Positions 25,110 through 33,925 are shown, numbered from the stretch's first letter. The stretch: DNA of 64,000 nucleotides from Methanorbis rubei (GCF_032714495.1 NZ_JAWDKB010000003.1:186001-250000), one strand, 5' to 3'. Numbers and translations are program-made. The notes: a model not told the origin generated them from the sequence alone.

Positions 25110-25136
25110 TGATGAGTTAGTATTGGACCTCCAGTA

Positions 25137-25332
25137 ATAATGGAGTTACGCTTTGTCTGGTTTAACATCTTTCATCTTGAACCGCCCACGGAAAAACGGA
25201 ACACACTGAAAAAAAACATCACGGAGCAGACGTGAACAACACGGAATCCGAAAACAATTCATTTCTGTGATGTTCACGCCTCTCAGTGATATTTTTCGGT
25301 GAATTTCCGTGTGCTCCGCTTTTCTGTGGGAG
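25137..25332. repeat. Family A palindromic element A5, degenerate
   Basis: Begins with ATGGAGTTACGC, a form of the shared family end, then CCCACGGAAAAACGGAACAC opposite GTGTGCTCCGCTTTTCTGTGGG. Arms are diverged and the loop differs from other copies. It occupies the spacer upstream of the XPD-like gene. Confidence 0.65.
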
Positions 25333-25448
25333 AAAAACCATTGAAAAAAAGTATTGGGGTATCCGTTGTGTGTGGGGATTATCGGATACCGACTATGAAT
25401 GAATGCTTGTGTGTGGTGGTTGCTTGTGTGATGTTGCTTTTCTGTACA

Positions 25449-25505
25449 AATCACGACTCTGTAGCAGTCGTGATTCAATATTATTCAGACTTTGTAGCCG
25501 AATAA
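25449..25505. ncRNA. Two adjacent hairpins with the same loop word
   Basis: The first hairpin (AATCACGACT / AGTCGTGATT, 10 perfect pairs) has loop CTGTAGC; the second (TTATTC / GAATAA) has TTTGTAGC in its loop. They lie 5 bases apart in noncoding sequence between element A5 and the structured RNA. The repeated TGTAGC loop suggests a small RNA or a binding site, but no promoter is obvious. Confidence 0.3.
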
Positions 25506-25644
25506 CATTGTCTGTTGTGATCTTTTCAGGATTTTTCCCGAACTCTCACAACCATATACAAATAGAACTCCGCTGTATAAAACCTTTTACATAATGTGTT
25601 GGAAGCTCGTCATATTTTCAGACAAACTGAGAAAACAATTTTGA

Positions 25645-26003
25645 TACGAAAAGGTGAGGCACGCGATTAATGAGTCTTATCGCGTGCCATAGGTTCGGCT
25701 TGTGGAGAACCGTATACCCGTTTTTTGGAGAGTATGTGTGTGTGGTATGAATGTGTATGTAACTGTCCGAAGGCTGGAAGACTCTGCCGGTCTTTGGACA
25801 AACTGTAGCTGTGGTTGGGGCAAGGGTGTTTTGCCCTATTCTGGCCTGTTCCTTCTGGTGATTCACAGATCTTGCCACTATCACAAATCCTGCCGGCAGC
25901 TTTCAATTCGGGGGCAAAAGCTGCCTTCGGAACTGGAGAGTGCAGTTCTGTAACGAGTGCCGACCCCTCCCCGGAGTTCTCAGAGTCTGGAGCCTTCACT
26001 CGT
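25645..26003 (-). ncRNA. Candidate structured noncoding RNA, about 360 bases
   Basis: Minus-strand unit with its own signals. A TATA box (TTTATAGG, 26033-26026) sits about 25 bases before position 26003, where the first helix begins (ACGAGTG 26003-25997 with CACTCGT 25959-25953). Further helices: 25948-25943/25935-25930; 25925-25917/25903-25895 (nine pairs, AAAGCTGCC type); 25836-25831/25823-25818; 25800-25796/25768-25764 with an inner AAGAC/GTCTT; 25711-25707/25696-25692; and a perfect ten-pair terminal hairpin 25688-25679/25667-25658 (GGCACGCGAT) followed by TCACCTTTT. Motifs of RNase P RNA (GAGGAAAGTCC) and SRP RNA (GGAAG plus AGCAG) are absent. Identity unknown. Confidence 0.6.
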
Positions 26004-26025
26004 TGATAGTATAGTACGTCACAAT

Positions 26026-26033
26026 CCTATAAA
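26026..26033 (-). promoter_or_regulatory. TATA box of the structured RNA
   Basis: TTTATAGG on the minus strand, about 25 bases upstream of the first paired base of the RNA at 26003. The distance matches normal archaeal TATA-to-start spacing. Confidence 0.5.
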
Positions 26034-26110
26034 GGAGTATATTTAGTACCAAAATTTTTTCAGAAAAAGAGGGATATGTTGTATTTGAAGATTAAGATCT
26101 AACCAAAGGT

Positions 26111-27739
26111 TCACATCTTTTTTGTCTTGCGCACGCGGACGGCAACGCCGCGGGAAGAGCGAAGCATCTCATCAGCACTCATCGCAGCTTTTCCGGTCGC
26201 AAGATACCCCGAACCGGTCACATAGACCTCATCGCCTTCACGAATGTTTGGATCACAATTCAGAATACCGGGCGCAAGAATATCTCCCTGCGGCACAAAA
26301 CCATCGCTGATCGTAACGCGGTAACCGGAGATGAACTGCCAGCCTTCCATCGTCGGTCTGAGAAGGCCGGTCGAGCTGTCGATGGAAAATATCTGCTGTT
26401 TTTTGTCAAAGATCTTCTGTTCAGGATACCTGCCTTTCGTTATCCATCCTTTCGTATCGACAAGTTCGCCGAACTGCCAGGCAAGCGTTCCGCGAATGGG
26501 GTCGGAGCGGCGTTTGCGGCAGTCGTGCAGGGCATTGTTCAGCGCCCGCAACGAGTCTGGGGAAGAGGGGCGGTCGTCATTGCAGGTGTGTTCAAGAACA
26601 ACGCCCGCTTTTTCTGCAGCAGCAGTTGCCACGGCTTTTGCTCCTCCTTCGAGATGACAGATGACTTGTTCGTAACGATGCTTTGCAAGATATGCTGCAA
26701 CGTACTCGACAAGGATTGCCGACTCTTCGCGGTCCCAATATCCGGTTACCGGTACATCATAGTGGCCGGCAGGATAGAGAAGTTCAAGCTCGCGGGGCAC
26801 GACACCCAACGGCGAGGTGATGATGACCTCGTGTGCCCGACCTTCGACAACTCTCTGAAACTTTTGATGAGTTTTCGAAAGCGAGTAGGGTTTTCGTGCG
26901 GCGCAGGGCAGGAGGACGCAGACATCATTTCGCGAAGGAACAAATCTGTTCACCACGCGGTCTTCGAAGAATGCAATCTCCGGTCGCGTCATGGACTCGG
27001 CGGAGTTTGCCATGAAATGTGAGGACCGCACAGCAGGCAGAGCGGCTGAGGTGACTGGCGATCGGTCAAGATGACGGAGCAGGCCTACCTGTTCGGCATG
27101 AAGTCTGCATCGCTGCTCAATCAGCTCGCGAATCTGTCCTGACTCGATCCATGTTTTCACCACAGCAATCTCGCGGTCGAGAGCGAGTCTGTTATGCAGA
27201 GCAAGGTCGCCTGCCTTGCATCCTTCGCAGCCGCAGACGCCCTTCTCCATATAGGATGCATCGAACTCGCCTTCGGTCATGCAGAATTTTTTCTGGATGC
27301 TGGCGAGATCGACTGCGGTGTAATCAAAGAGATCAAAACCGGTCGCTATCAGCATCGCAACATTTGACGGAAGTGCGGATGCCGGAGAGTAGCGGGCAGT
27401 GTCTGGCGGAGTTCTTGCAAAAAGCGGAGAGAGATACTCCACATATCTGCGGGCGTTTCCGAGGACCGACCGCCAGCCGGGAACCATCACGACGTCGCCG
27501 GACTCTGCGGGGCAGTCTGCAAACGGATGGAAGGAGACCGGATCTTTACCAGCCACATAATATTTGTCTGCGTCAGACTTTGGTGCGGAAAGCGGGAGGT
27601 TGGTGAACGGCCGATTCAGCAGCGAGGGAAACAGCCTGAGTATGTCGACTGCTGCCGGAGTTTTTATCTCTTCGTCACCGACGCGGAGCATGCCGGTTCT
27701 GGCAAGGCCGTCGCGGACTCTCGCGTCAAAGACGCTCAT
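26111..27739 (-). CDS. arcS: Archaeosine synthase ArcS (alpha subunit)
   Basis: A 542-residue protein, TGT-paralogue fold with C-terminal PUA domain. The central [22 protein letters not shown] with its PC-ARKPYS-S-H motif is characteristic of ArcS, and the last 80 residues ([23 protein letters not shown]) form the PUA RNA-binding domain. CGCEGC near residue 168 is a Cys cluster. It converts preQ0 at tRNA position 15 to archaeosine, together with a radical-SAM partner in some archaea. The start overlaps the tgtA stop as ATGA, so both steps of the modification are translationally coupled. Confidence 0.9.
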   Translation of the reverse strand: MSVFDARVRDGLARTGMLRVGDEEIKTPAAVDILRLFPSLLNRPFTNLPLSAPKSDADKYYVAGKDPVSFHPFADCPAESGDVVMVPGWRSVLGNARRYVEYLSPLFARTPPDTARYSPASALPSNVAMLIATGFDLFDYTAVDLASIQKKFCMTEGEFDASYMEKGVCGCEGCKAGDLALHNRLALDREIAVVKTWIESGQIRELIEQRCRLHAEQVGLLRHLDRSPVTSAALPAVRSSHFMANSAESMTRPEIAFFEDRVVNRFVPSRNDVCVLLPCAARKPYSLSKTHQKFQRVVEGRAHEVIITSPLGVVPRELELLYPAGHYDVPVTGYWDREESAILVEYVAAYLAKHRYEQVICHLEGGAKAVATAAAEKAGVVLEHTCNDDRPSSPDSLRALNNALHDCRKRRSDPIRGTLAWQFGELVDTKGWITKGRYPEQKIFDKKQQIFSIDSSTGLLRPTMEGWQFISGYRVTISDGFVPQGDILAPGILNCDPNIREGDEVYVTGSGYLATGKAAMSADEMLRSSRGVAVRVRKTKKM

Positions 27740-29181
27740 ACAATGACCTCGCAGTCAGGGAATGCGGTTCTGAACTGAGGTGCCCACTTCTCTGTTGTGG
27801 AGATGGTGACTTTGGTGTCAGGGTTGGTGGCGAGAAGTGCGGCAAGACCTTTGATGCCATAGGCAACCATGACCTCATCCCAGGACGGGATTTCGCAGGG
27901 ACCGACCGGAAAAGTCTCGGCAAGCTCGTACGGCACCGGACCAAACGGTGGTTTGAATCCAATGACTTCGGCGAAGCGTGAGGGAATCGGTCCTCCGGCA
28001 TCAATCAAAGAGACCTCCGCGAGTTTTACTCGTGGAATCATCTCATGATACTTTTTGACCTCGGTTCTGTCGCAGGATTCTGAACCGCGATAGAAGAATC
28101 TGCGTTTGGTTGCACGGTCGAGGTGTTCGAGCTCTGCCGCACGGTCCAGCAGTCTGCGGTATCCGTCAAGAAGCCTCGGGTGTGCACGGCAACGTTCGTC
28201 GACGAGTTCCCAGAGGGTTCCTTCCTGAACCGCCGCACGAACGCGGGAGATCTCTGCCATGGTGACGGCGAGGTTGTGGTAGGCGAGGAGCTTCTGTTTG
28301 TCGGGAGATTTTCTGAGTTCGTCCGCGGTGTGCGAGCGGCAGACCGGGCAGGCGCAGGGAAGCTCGCTCATCTCTTCGAGTTTGAGGGTGCCGGACGGCG
28401 TGATGTAGCGTCCCTCTTTTGCGTAGAGTGCGTAGGCTGCCGAGTCGAAGACGTCACAGCCGAGAGCTACCGCGAGGGCAAACATGGACGGGTGTCCTGC
28501 GCCGAAGAGGTGGACGCATGCTCCCGGGTTGAGACCTTTTTTGGCGGCGATGATGACGTCGACGAGTTCGCGGTACCGGTAGGATTCCATTAACGGGACG
28601 ACCGCCCCAACCGGACAGTAGGCAAACTCCATCTCAGAAACCGCTCTGCCTGCGGACTCGCGGAGGTCTTCAAAGACTGCTCCCTGGACCGGTCCTGAGA
28701 GCGGTGCGTCGGGTCCGAAGATCTCTTTTGCCTCACGCATCCGGTCCATGGTGATCTGCATCTGGGCAATGACCTCTTCGCGGTCGGTGTCCGGATGCGT
28801 CGGAATGTCAAGAGGCACCCAGATGTCAGAGCCGATATCACGCTGGAAGGAGATCGTTTCCTCATTAGTGATGTCCACACTTCCGTAGACCGACATCTGA
28901 AATGATCCTGAGTCGGTCATGATGAGGCCGTCGAAGTCGAGGACATCATGCAGTCCGCGTTCGAGCGCCTGGTCACAGTACTCCTCGCTCTTGGAGAAGA
29001 TGTAGGCGTTGGTGATGATTCCTTCCACGCCCATCTTCTTCATCTCGGACGGCGGAATTATCTGCAGGTGGGGGTTGACGACCGGCAGGAGTGCCGGGGT
29101 TTTGATGGTTTTGTCGCCGACTTTGAGTTTGCCGACGCGTCCTGCGATGTCTTTGTGGATTACTTCAAAATATATGCCCAT
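27736..29181 (-). CDS. tgtA: tRNA-guanine(15) transglycosylase TgtA
   Basis: A 481-residue archaeal transglycosylase that exchanges guanine 15 of the D-arm for preQ0. [17 protein letters not shown] has the catalytic Asp region, [16 protein letters not shown] and [14 protein letters not shown] form the base pocket, and CACPVCRSH is the zinc site. Longer archaeal enzymes (about 580 residues) end with a PUA domain; here the protein stops after the intermediate domain, and the PUA function may be supplied by ArcS, whose gene overlaps it. Confidence 0.92.
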   Translation of the reverse strand: MGIYFEVIHKDIAGRVGKLKVGDKTIKTPALLPVVNPHLQIIPPSEMKKMGVEGIITNAYIFSKSEEYCDQALERGLHDVLDFDGLIMTDSGSFQMSVYGSVDITNEETISFQRDIGSDIWVPLDIPTHPDTDREEVIAQMQITMDRMREAKEIFGPDAPLSGPVQGAVFEDLRESAGRAVSEMEFAYCPVGAVVPLMESYRYRELVDVIIAAKKGLNPGACVHLFGAGHPSMFALAVALGCDVFDSAAYALYAKEGRYITPSGTLKLEEMSELPCACPVCRSHTADELRKSPDKQKLLAYHNLAVTMAEISRVRAAVQEGTLWELVDERCRAHPRLLDGYRRLLDRAAELEHLDRATKRRFFYRGSESCDRTEVKKYHEMIPRVKLAEVSLIDAGGPIPSRFAEVIGFKPPFGPVPYELAETFPVGPCEIPSWDEVMVAYGIKGLAALLATNPDTKVTISTTEKWAPQFRTAFPDCEVIV

Positions 29182-29321
29182 TTTTTGTATCTGCTCCCTT
29201 AGGAAAATGTCAGCGTTTGATTGGTATTTGTTTGGCGGGAGTCCTATTAAATCTGGGGCTTTGAAAGAATTTTTCGAACAAAAATTGATTTTCTTTCATG
29301 GGGATTTTTGTCTCCGGTTTA

Positions 29322-29400
29322 TTTGGAGCAACCATGAAACACGCGTAGCTCCGAGAAAAACACAGAATCTCGCTTTCCTTGGAAAAAACATGGAATATTC
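29322..29400. repeat. Family A remnant A6
   Basis: TTTGGAGCAACCATGAAACAC followed by AAAAACACAGAATCTCGC: a single diverged arm of the family A repeat. No matching second arm is present, so this looks like a decayed or truncated copy. Confidence 0.5.
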
Positions 29401-29454
29401 AAGAGAATAACTTCAGACAACAGAAATAATTTTTCTATCACTAACCCTGCAAAC

Positions 29455-29476
29455 TATTTAGAAAAATATCTAAATA
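29455..29476. promoter_or_regulatory. Putative SdpR operator
   Basis: TATTTAG, 8 bases, CTAAATA: a perfect 7-base inverted repeat 36 bases before the sdpR start. ArsR-fold autorepressors bind AT-rich inverted repeats of this kind at their own promoters, so autoregulation of sdpRI is likely. Confidence 0.5.
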
Positions 29477-29512
29477 CATTCCAGACAGAAAATATACCCA
29501 AGGCGGCACGCA

Positions 29513-29794
29513 ATGGGATTTCCGGAAACCTTCAAAGCTCTCTCTGATCCTGCGAGACGGAAAATTCTCGTCATGCTCAAATCCGGCCGGATGTCCGCCG
29601 GGGAGGTCGCCGCAAACTTTGCGATGACAAACGCCACCATCTCCTACCATCTCTCCCAACTCAAAAAAGCCGGTCTTGTACTGGAACACAAAGAAAAAAA
29701 TTTCGTGTACTATGAACTCAACATCTCAGTCTTTGAGGAACTGATGTTCTGGATTGCACAGTTCAAAGAGGAAAACCCGAATGAAAAATCTTGA
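29513..29794 (+). CDS. sdpR: ArsR-type autorepressor, SdpR family
   Basis: A 93-residue winged-helix regulator. FKALSDPARRKILVMLKSGRMSAGEVAANFAMTNATISYHLSQLKKAGLV covers the whole HTH core, and ELMFWIAQF is the dimer helix. No metal-binding Cys is seen, in line with the SdpR branch rather than metal-sensing ArsR. AAGGCGG precedes the start. The gene overlaps sdpI by 14 bases. In Bacillus, SdpI sequesters SdpR at the membrane when it detects the SdpC toxin; whether such signalling exists here is unknown. Confidence 0.88.
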   Translation: MGFPETFKALSDPARRKILVMLKSGRMSAGEVAANFAMTNATISYHLSQLKKAGLVLEHKEKNFVYYELNISVFEELMFWIAQFKEENPNEKS

Positions 29795-30419
29795 CCTGAC
29801 CCTGATCCTTACTTCAATCGTCTGCCTTCTGCCGATTATTCCTGGTCTTGTGCTCTACGACCAGCTGCCGGACCAGCTTATCATTCACTGGAACGCGTCA
29901 GGCCAGCCGGACGGTTACGCACCAAAAAATATCGTGCTCTTCGGCATGCCGCTGCTCTTCTGCGGTCTGAACATTTTTCTCCAGTTCGTGCTTCGGACGG
30001 ATCCGAAGATCAACAATGCTTCCGTGATGCTGGTCGCATTCAGCAAATGGATAATTCCCATCATTGGCATAATCGTGATGTCGCTCACGCTTCTTGCAGG
30101 ACTCGGCATGGATGTCCCGATCAATGTGGTGATCCCAATTGTTATCGGTATGATATTTGTGGTGATAGGAAATTTTCTGCCGAAATCAAAACAGAGTTAC
30201 ACTGTCGGCATTCGCCTGCCGTGGACACTGAACAGCGAGGAAAACTGGAACAGAACACATCGGCTTGCAGGATATCTCTGGATGGCAGGCGGAGTTGTGC
30301 TGATTTTGTCTGCGTTCCTCACGCCCGCGTGGATGTTTGCGGTACTGATGAGCGCAATTATCGTGATGGTTGCGATTCCGTTCGCCTACTCATACAGTCT
30401 GTATCGAAAAGGGGTATAA
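29781..30419 (+). CDS. sdpI: SdpI-family membrane protein
   Basis: A 212-residue integral membrane protein with six predicted helices. The N-terminal DUF1648-type segment (LPDQLIIHWNASGQPDGYAPK) and the SdpI signature IGNFLPKSKQSYTVGIRLPWTLNSEENWNRTHRLAG are clear. In Bacillus SdpI is both an immunity protein against the SdpC toxin and the receptor controlling SdpR. No sdpC-like gene is adjacent. The ATG at 29781 follows GAGG and overlaps sdpR, giving coupled synthesis. Confidence 0.9.
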   Translation: MKNLDLTLILTSIVCLLPIIPGLVLYDQLPDQLIIHWNASGQPDGYAPKNIVLFGMPLLFCGLNIFLQFVLRTDPKINNASVMLVAFSKWIIPIIGIIVMSLTLLAGLGMDVPINVVIPIVIGMIFVVIGNFLPKSKQSYTVGIRLPWTLNSEENWNRTHRLAGYLWMAGGVVLILSAFLTPAWMFAVLMSAIIVMVAIPFAYSYSLYRKGV

Positions 30420-30672
30420 ATCCCCTTTACTCTACTGCGATGTAGAGATAACAGTGAGTTATTCCATCTTTAGTGCGGACCAGATCATTTTCCATGTTTT
30501 TTCTCAACATCTCCTCCACCATATTTTTACAGAGTCAATTCTATTTACACAAGTCTCTCTAAAGGCATTGGGATGCACACACAACTTAAATAAAATAACT
30601 CATCACCAATCGTGATACGAATAAAAAAATACGTATGATACATTTATATCAATTTTGCACCAATGATTACAT

Positions 30673-31668
30673 ATGAAAAAACTGGTGGTTTTTCTTACAC
30701 TGCTCCTCGCCCTTGGTCTTCTTGTGCCTGGTGTTTCGGCAGTAAACATTGTAACAACCATGCCAAATCTCTGGGATGTGGCGGGGGAAATCGGCGGAGA
30801 CTCAGTCATCGTCATGTACGTTGCCCCACCCGCGGCAGTTCACGTCTCCAGTGATACTATTGATGCCCTGCTTCAGCAGAACAGCGAGTTCATCAGAACT
30901 GCCGACATCTTCCTTGGACAGGGTGGATCAATGGACGGAACAGTCATCACCAAAGTAACTGAGTTCCGCAAAAAAAATTTCGATGAAGACACTGACTGGC
31001 TTCTCTTAAGCAACGTCTCCAAAGATGCAGTTCCGAATGTAACCGTCGCCTACGACAATCCGAAAGTTCTCCAGGGATACAGCGAAACAATTACGTACCT
31101 CCTCTCTACCGCTGATTCTCTCAACGCATCGGTGTATCAGAAAAATCTCAATACCTATCTGAAGAAAATATCCGAAGAAACAAAACTTTCCGCAGACGAA
31201 CAAGATATCCTCTCAAACATTCCCATTATCTGCCACTTCCGGATCAAAAATCAGGCAGTCAACTGGCTTGGCATGGACTGCATTAACTCCTACCCTGATC
31301 CGACAACAGCAAAGGATTTGATCGATGATATCCATCAAAATCCGAACAAGTACAAATCCATTGCTGCAAACTCTTCTATTGGAAAAATAGTTGTCATCGA
31401 AAACATTGTCGCAGGATCTGACATGGGCATTGGAGTACACGAGGCACTCAAAGATACCGGAGTTCCCTGTGAAAGAATTATCTTCCTCAATCTTCCAAAA
31501 TCAGCTGAAAACGTTGATACCATTTTCGACTACTATGCGTACAACAAAAATCTCATCCTCTCTCTTGCATCCCCCTCTGAAACACCAACAACAACACAAT
31601 CTCCAGTTGGTCCCGGCCTTGCCTTTGTCGGTATTCTCGGTGCTGCCCTCCTTCTCAGGAGAAACTAA
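30673..31668 (+). CDS. Metal ABC transporter substrate-binding protein (TroA/ZnuA-like), surface-anchored
   Basis: A 331-residue secreted binding protein. Signal peptide at residues 1-23 ending GVSA, then a TroA-like fold (VNIVTTMPNLWDVAGEIGGD). Candidate metal ligands are His in AAVHVSS, His in PIICHFRIKN and acidic residues near ENIVAGSDMGIGVHE; the usual four-ligand set is not fully recognisable. The C-terminus TTTQSPVGPGLAFVGILGAALLLRRN is a Thr-rich linker, a short helix and a basic end, like archaeal PGF-CTERM-type anchors. TATA (TTTATATC) lies about 30 bases before the ATG, suggesting a nearly leaderless transcript. ATPase and permease genes follow after an FmdE-domain gene. Confidence 0.82.
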   Translation: MKKLVVFLTLLLALGLLVPGVSAVNIVTTMPNLWDVAGEIGGDSVIVMYVAPPAAVHVSSDTIDALLQQNSEFIRTADIFLGQGGSMDGTVITKVTEFRKKNFDEDTDWLLLSNVSKDAVPNVTVAYDNPKVLQGYSETITYLLSTADSLNASVYQKNLNTYLKKISEETKLSADEQDILSNIPIICHFRIKNQAVNWLGMDCINSYPDPTTAKDLIDDIHQNPNKYKSIAANSSIGKIVVIENIVAGSDMGIGVHEALKDTGVPCERIIFLNLPKSAENVDTIFDYYAYNKNLILSLASPSETPTTTQSPVGPGLAFVGILGAALLLRRN

Positions 31669-31706
31669 CTCTATTTTTTTACTACGAAAATATAATTTCT
31701 GCATAC

Positions 31707-31714
31707 TTTATATC
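31707..31714 (+). promoter_or_regulatory. TATA box for a leaderless FmdE-permease transcript
   Basis: TTTATATC centred about 26 bases before the ATG at 31737. This spacing puts transcription start at the start codon itself, so the FmdE-ATPase-permease genes can be made independently of the binding protein. Confidence 0.55.
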
Positions 31715-31730
31715 TCTCAAAAATAAAGTA

Positions 31731-31747
31731 TGCCATATGAAATGGCA
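31731..31747. promoter_or_regulatory. Palindrome over the leaderless start
   Basis: TGCCAT-ATGAA-ATGGCA, a perfect 6-base inverted repeat whose spacer contains the start codon of the FmdE-domain gene. A repressor bound here would cover the transcription start. The gene context points to a metal-responsive regulator; inference. Confidence 0.5.
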
Positions 31748-32186
31748 TGAGTCCTGCAGATACATGGAACTGTCCCGGGAATACACCGTTGAAGAGCTCG
31801 CAAAATTTCACGGACACCTCGGCCCCTTTATTGTCCTCGGATACCGAATGGGGAGGTTTGCTCTTCAACATTTTGATAACGATCCCTTTGCTCTGTTCGC
31901 AACCGTCTACTGTTCCGGCAAACCGCCGGAGTCATGTCTTATAGACGGCGTTCAGATTGGCTCAGGCTGCACGTTCGGCAAACGAAACATCGAACTCAGC
32001 GTGTCTCCGCATATCTCTGTTATGTTTCGCCACGCAGATGGTGGTGCGATTCTTTTGAAACAGGGATCATATCTCTCAAGGCGGTCAGAGTTTGATAATG
32101 TTGACAAAGAACTTGCTCTCGAAAACTTTGCCGAGGCAATGTACTCTATGCCGGACCAGGAATTGTTCAAGGTCGAGGAACTTTGA
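31737..32186 (+). CDS. FmdE-domain protein in a metal transport operon
   Basis: A 149-residue protein with the FmdE fold: HGHLGPFIVLGYRMG (conserved His), VYCSGKPPESCLIDGVQIGSGCTFGKRNIEL (conserved Cys residues) and a further His in SPHISVMF. The family was named after a subunit encoded with molybdenum formylmethanofuran dehydrogenase, and members are often found beside metal transporters. The C-terminal zinc ribbon of longer members is absent. It sits between binding protein and ATPase, touching the ATPase start with no gap. A role in handling the imported metal is inferred. ATG 31764 is an alternative start. Confidence 0.8.
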   Translation: MKWHESCRYMELSREYTVEELAKFHGHLGPFIVLGYRMGRFALQHFDNDPFALFATVYCSGKPPESCLIDGVQIGSGCTFGKRNIELSVSPHISVMFRHADGGAILLKQGSYLSRRSEFDNVDKELALENFAEAMYSMPDQELFKVEEL

Positions 32187-32927
32187 ATGGATGATCCGAT
32201 CATCCAGATGAACAGCGTCACGACAACGTACGAAGGTGCTGCCCATCCGGTGATTCATGATATCGATCTCGCCATAGGCAAAGGTGAGTTTGTAATCGTC
32301 GGAGGTCCGAATGGTGCGGGAAAAACGACACTGCTTGAAACCATCGCAGGGCTTCTGCCGATAATCTCAGGATCGGTTACTGTTTGCGGTCTTGATGTGA
32401 TGAAGAGTGGACCGGAGATGCGCAAAAAACTGGGATATGTTATTCAGAACTTTGATTTTGATCCATACACTCCCTTCACCGTTGAAGAGGTTCTTCTGAT
32501 AGGTCGCTATGGACTACTGGGATTTTTCAGACGACCGGGCACTGAGGATTTTGCAGCTGTCGACCGATCACTTGAACAAATGGGAATTACTGATCTGCGA
32601 AAGAAACATATCGGCAAATTATCCGGCGGTCAGCAGCAGAAAGTCCTAATAGCTCACAACCTGACAAAAAATCCTGATGTTCTGTTGTTAGACGAACCGT
32701 TCAGCAATCTGGATCTGGCAACACGTGAGCATGTTTGTGACATACTCTGTGATGTCGCGGATGCAGGAATTACTGTTGTGATAGTTTCCCATGCATTCGA
32801 TGCTTTGCCAAAACGAGACGTCCGCGTTGTGGTGATGAAAGGCGGATCAGTTGTGCTGAACAAAATTGTACCCTCGGAACAGGTTCAGGAAACTGTTCGC
32901 CAGAGCTCGGAGGATTCAAATGCTTGA
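32187..32927 (+). CDS. Metal ABC transporter ATPase (ZnuC/TroB-like)
   Basis: A 246-residue ABC ATPase: Walker A GGPNGAGKTTLL, Q-loop VIQNFDFDPYTPFT, signature LSGGQQQKVLIAHNL, Walker B VLLLDEPFSNLDL and the switch His in VIVSHAF. It energises uptake by the permease encoded next, whose start lies within its last codons. Closest in architecture to zinc/manganese/iron ATPases of the ZnuC/TroB type. The metal is not determined by the sequence. Confidence 0.92.
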   Translation: MDDPIIQMNSVTTTYEGAAHPVIHDIDLAIGKGEFVIVGGPNGAGKTTLLETIAGLLPIISGSVTVCGLDVMKSGPEMRKKLGYVIQNFDFDPYTPFTVEEVLLIGRYGLLGFFRRPGTEDFAAVDRSLEQMGITDLRKKHIGKLSGGQQQKVLIAHNLTKNPDVLLLDEPFSNLDLATREHVCDILCDVADAGITVVIVSHAFDALPKRDVRVVVMKGGSVVLNKIVPSEQVQETVRQSSEDSNA

Positions 32928-33753
32928 ATTTCTGATCCCCAACAATATGATCTGCCATGCAGTCGAGGCGATGCTTTTTGCTTCGGTTGGTTGTGCAATT
33001 CTTGCGGTACTCATAACGCAGATGAAGATATCCTCGATAGGATTTACGATGGCGCACGGGGCATTTGCGGGAGCTGCTGTCGGCATGTTTTTCGGCATTG
33101 ATATGACCATAGCAGCACTTATCGGAAGTGTTCTGCTTGCATTTATTCTCGGACCATTGTCTGAAAAATCCCGTATGCCAACCGATACAACGCTTGGAGT
33201 ATTGTTTGGATCGATGATGGCTGTTGCTATATTTTTCTATGCATGGATGCAGCAGCTTGGTATCAGCTACAATGCGACTGCTTTGATGTTCGGCAGTGTG
33301 ATCTCTCTGTATCGTGAGGAAATTTACGGACTGTTCATCATCATGCTGGTGGTGATTGTGTTTGTTATGATGTTTTATAAGGAGATCTCGGCAATGATCT
33401 TTAACAGAAAGATTGCTGAGGTTGCCGGAATTCGTACCAAACCAATGATGTATGCCCTGCTGTTTATGATTGCCCTGATGGTTGCTCTGACACTTCCGAT
33501 TGTCGGGGGTCTGCTTTTGTACGTGTGGGTGGTGACGCCAGCGGCAATTGCGTACCAGTTTTGCGGAACACTCAAACAGATGATGATTGTGTCACCAGTT
33601 ATTGCTGCAATCGTCAGTTTGTGCGGAACGTTTGTTTCTTTTTCGATGAATCTGCCGGTCGCACCATTTTCTGCGGTGCTGTTTGCCCTGGTATTTGCGG
33701 CAGCGGTGATTCTTTCACCAAAGCGCCGTATTGCAAAAACGATGATAAAATAA
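32920..33753 (+). CDS. Metal ABC transporter permease (ZnuB/TroC-like)
   Basis: A 277-residue membrane protein of the ABC-3 permease family with about eight helices. FTMAHGAFAGAAVGMFFGID, PTDTTLGVLFGSMMAVA and LPIVGGLLLYVWVVTPAAIAYQ are typical of ZnuB/TroC. The ATG at 32920 is preceded by GGAGG and overlaps the ATPase stop by eight bases. A shared hairpin (33761-33777) follows and probably terminates this operon and the opposing rubredoxin gene. Confidence 0.92.
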   Translation: MLEFLIPNNMICHAVEAMLFASVGCAILAVLITQMKISSIGFTMAHGAFAGAAVGMFFGIDMTIAALIGSVLLAFILGPLSEKSRMPTDTTLGVLFGSMMAVAIFFYAWMQQLGISYNATALMFGSVISLYREEIYGLFIIMLVVIVFVMMFYKEISAMIFNRKIAEVAGIRTKPMMYALLFMIALMVALTLPIVGGLLLYVWVVTPAAIAYQFCGTLKQMMIVSPVIAAIVSLCGTFVSFSMNLPVAPFSAVLFALVFAAAVILSPKRRIAKTMIK

Positions 33754-33760
33754 AAAGTGA

Positions 33761-33777
33761 AAAGAGTTATCCTCTTT
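33761..33777. terminator. Bidirectional terminator hairpin
   Basis: AAAGAG-TTATC-CTCTTT followed by T on the plus strand, between the convergent permease and rubredoxin genes. It covers the rubredoxin stop codon. Confidence 0.5.
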
Positions 33778-33925
33778 TTGCGAAATATTTTTTGGATGCT
33801 CCGCACATCGGGCATACCCAGGTGTAGGGAATTTTTTCAAAAGTAGTTCCCGCCGGAACTGCGGGTGGAGCTCCTTTGGTCTCATCATATATGTAGCCGC
33901 AGGTGACACAAACGTACTTTGCCAT
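33767..33925 (-). CDS. Rubredoxin 1
   Basis: A 52-residue rubredoxin beginning MAKYVCVTCGYIYDE, with the two CxxC(G) iron knuckles CVTCG and CPMCG that hold one iron. It shuttles electrons in the cytoplasm, typically to oxygen- or peroxide-reducing proteins in anaerobes. The ATG at 33925 is chosen because the protein then begins as all rubredoxins do; the open frame continues 16 codons upstream. A second rubredoxin gene lies 56 bases upstream. Confidence 0.93.
   Translation of the reverse strand: MAKYVCVTCGYIYDETKGAPPAVPAGTTFEKIPYTWVCPMCGASKKYFAKRG

Larger units (their letters stand above)
29182..29512. other. Divergent spacer upstream of tgtA and sdpR
   Basis: A 331-base spacer. It contains a degenerate family A arm (29322-29400) and the palindrome at 29455-29476 in front of sdpR. 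No gene is visible. Confidence 0.5.

Noticed and set aside
25618-25999. Two overlapping minus-strand open frames of 88 and 110 codons
   Set aside because: Low-complexity composition, no ribosome binding site, no recognisable domain, and they coincide with the helices of the structured RNA.
25645-26003. RNase P or SRP RNA
   Set aside because: Neither the GAGGAAAGTCC region nor the GGAAG/AGCAG pair is present on either strand; size alone is not enough.
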